Below are positions 6,499 through 6,908 of a DNA stretch of 6,908 bases, piece by piece. Below the pieces are notes generated by a model, which did not search any database, was not told where the DNA came from, and saw nothing but the letters and a program-made list of their open reading frames with translations. How positions within the stretch are numbered: the first letter of the stretch is position 1; every line of letters begins with the position of its first letter. The position numbers were made by a program, and so were the translations under genes. This DNA is from Desulfobacteraceae bacterium (GTDB taxonomy: Bacteria > Desulfobacterota > Desulfobacteria > Desulfobacterales > Desulfobacteraceae): assembly GCA_024225895.1 (NCBI GenBank), contig JAAEMC010000355.1:1-6908 (forward strand). The letters are read 5' to 3'.

Positions 6499-6908
6499 AT
6501 GCCTTCCCCCAAAATTATATTTCTGTGCCATTATCTTTCATCCGACGCCAACCGGGCACAGTTCAACCGGGTCCGGTTTTTATGCAGGACCTATCCTGTG
6601 GCAATTGTTTCCAGCAACACCGTCAGTTCAGAGGCCGCAAAGGGTGCCCGGGCTGTTATCCGGTTTCCTTTCAAACAAAAGCTTATCCAGGTCCTGTTCC
6701 CCTTCTGGGTGCTCTGGACAGTTTTCAAATTGTCCTTAAATCATAGGAGCATCGAATACATCTATTCAACCTATGAACCTAGAATACTGATTTTGGGATT
6801 TGTCATTTCAAAGCTATTTCATTTAAAATGGATTGCGGATTTATGGGATGACCCCCAGAAGATACAATTAAACACCCAAATCCAGCAAGCAAGATTCCAC
6901 GGGTTGAA
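6499..6908 (+). CDS. GT4-type glycosyltransferase, N-terminal part (3' partial)
   Basis: The frame from ATG 6499 is open for 136 codons to the window edge. An in-frame TAA at 6493-6495 makes this the first possible start; there is no clear Shine-Dalgarno sequence. The protein begins with a Rossmann beta strand, PKIIFLCHYLSS, then an acceptor-side helix (NRAQFNRVRFLCRTYP). A hydrophobic stretch at 61-75 follows, then SIEYIYSTYEP, ILILGFVISKLF and KWIADLWDDP at 110-119. The last matches the DxxDxP-like strand-loop found in the N-terminal half of many GT4 enzymes. The donor-binding half would lie to the right of the window. It is separated from the ATPase gene by 107 AT-rich bases, so it may be a separate transcription unit of the same locus. 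Its role is presumably another sugar transfer for the same glycan. The overlapping TTG-started frame at 6486-6746 is a shadow. Confidence 0.85.
   Translation, partial: MPSPKIIFLCHYLSSDANRAQFNRVRFLCRTYPVAIVSSNTVSSEAAKGARAVIRFPFKQKLIQVLFPFWVLWTVFKLSLNHRSIEYIYSTYEPRILILGFVISKLFHLKWIADLWDDPQKIQLNTQIQQARFHGL

Noticed and set aside
6486..6746. 86-codon frame starting with TTG
   Set aside because: It overlaps the GT4 gene starting at 6499 in a different frame, has no family-like sequence, and the 6499 frame gives a coherent Rossmann start.

Overview
The window is a piece of a surface-polysaccharide (O-antigen or capsule-type) biosynthesis and export locus of the ABC-transporter-dependent kind. All genes are on the + strand. 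The Wzm/Wzt-type transporter, the cytoplasmic GT-B and GT2 glycosyltransferases, the moderate base composition and the multidomain glycosyltransferases suggest a Gram-negative bacterium. A sulfate-reducer-like Desulfobacterota is my impression from protein style only; no marker gene here fixes the taxonomy.

Layout. Bases 1-1168 hold the 3' part of a glycosyltransferase gene that enters from the left. It carries the last helices of one GT-B domain, then what looks like only the N-terminal half of a second GT-B domain, then a short coiled coil and a distinctive C-terminal tail. Bases 1242-4205 encode a 987-residue protein with three glycosyltransferase-like regions: GT4-like, CgeB-like, and GT2 with an Asp-rich catalytic motif. 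Bases 4327-4683 encode a 118-residue protein that is little more than a coiled coil plus the same C-terminal tail as the first gene. Bases 4765-5550 encode the six-helix ABC-2 permease (Wzm-like) and 5576-6391 its ATPase (Wzt-like, without a C-terminal carbohydrate-binding domain). After an AT-rich gap, a further GT4-type glycosyltransferase starts at 6499 and runs off the right edge.

How it fits together. The glycosyltransferases would build the glycan on a lipid carrier at the inner face of the cytoplasmic membrane, and Wzm/Wzt would move the finished chain across. The most interesting feature is the roughly 31-residue tail shared by the first glycosyltransferase and the small coiled-coil protein (22 of 31 residues identical). 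Each tail follows a heptad-patterned helix with an Asn in a core position. I infer a membrane-docking or assembly module that could hold synthesis enzymes together near the exporter, a job done in other systems by WbdD-like proteins. A good sigma70-like promoter candidate lies just before the small protein gene, so the adaptor-plus-exporter part may have its own transcription.

I saw no RNA genes, CRISPR arrays, insertion sequences, attachment sites or origins. No gene-free stretch exceeds 121 bases.
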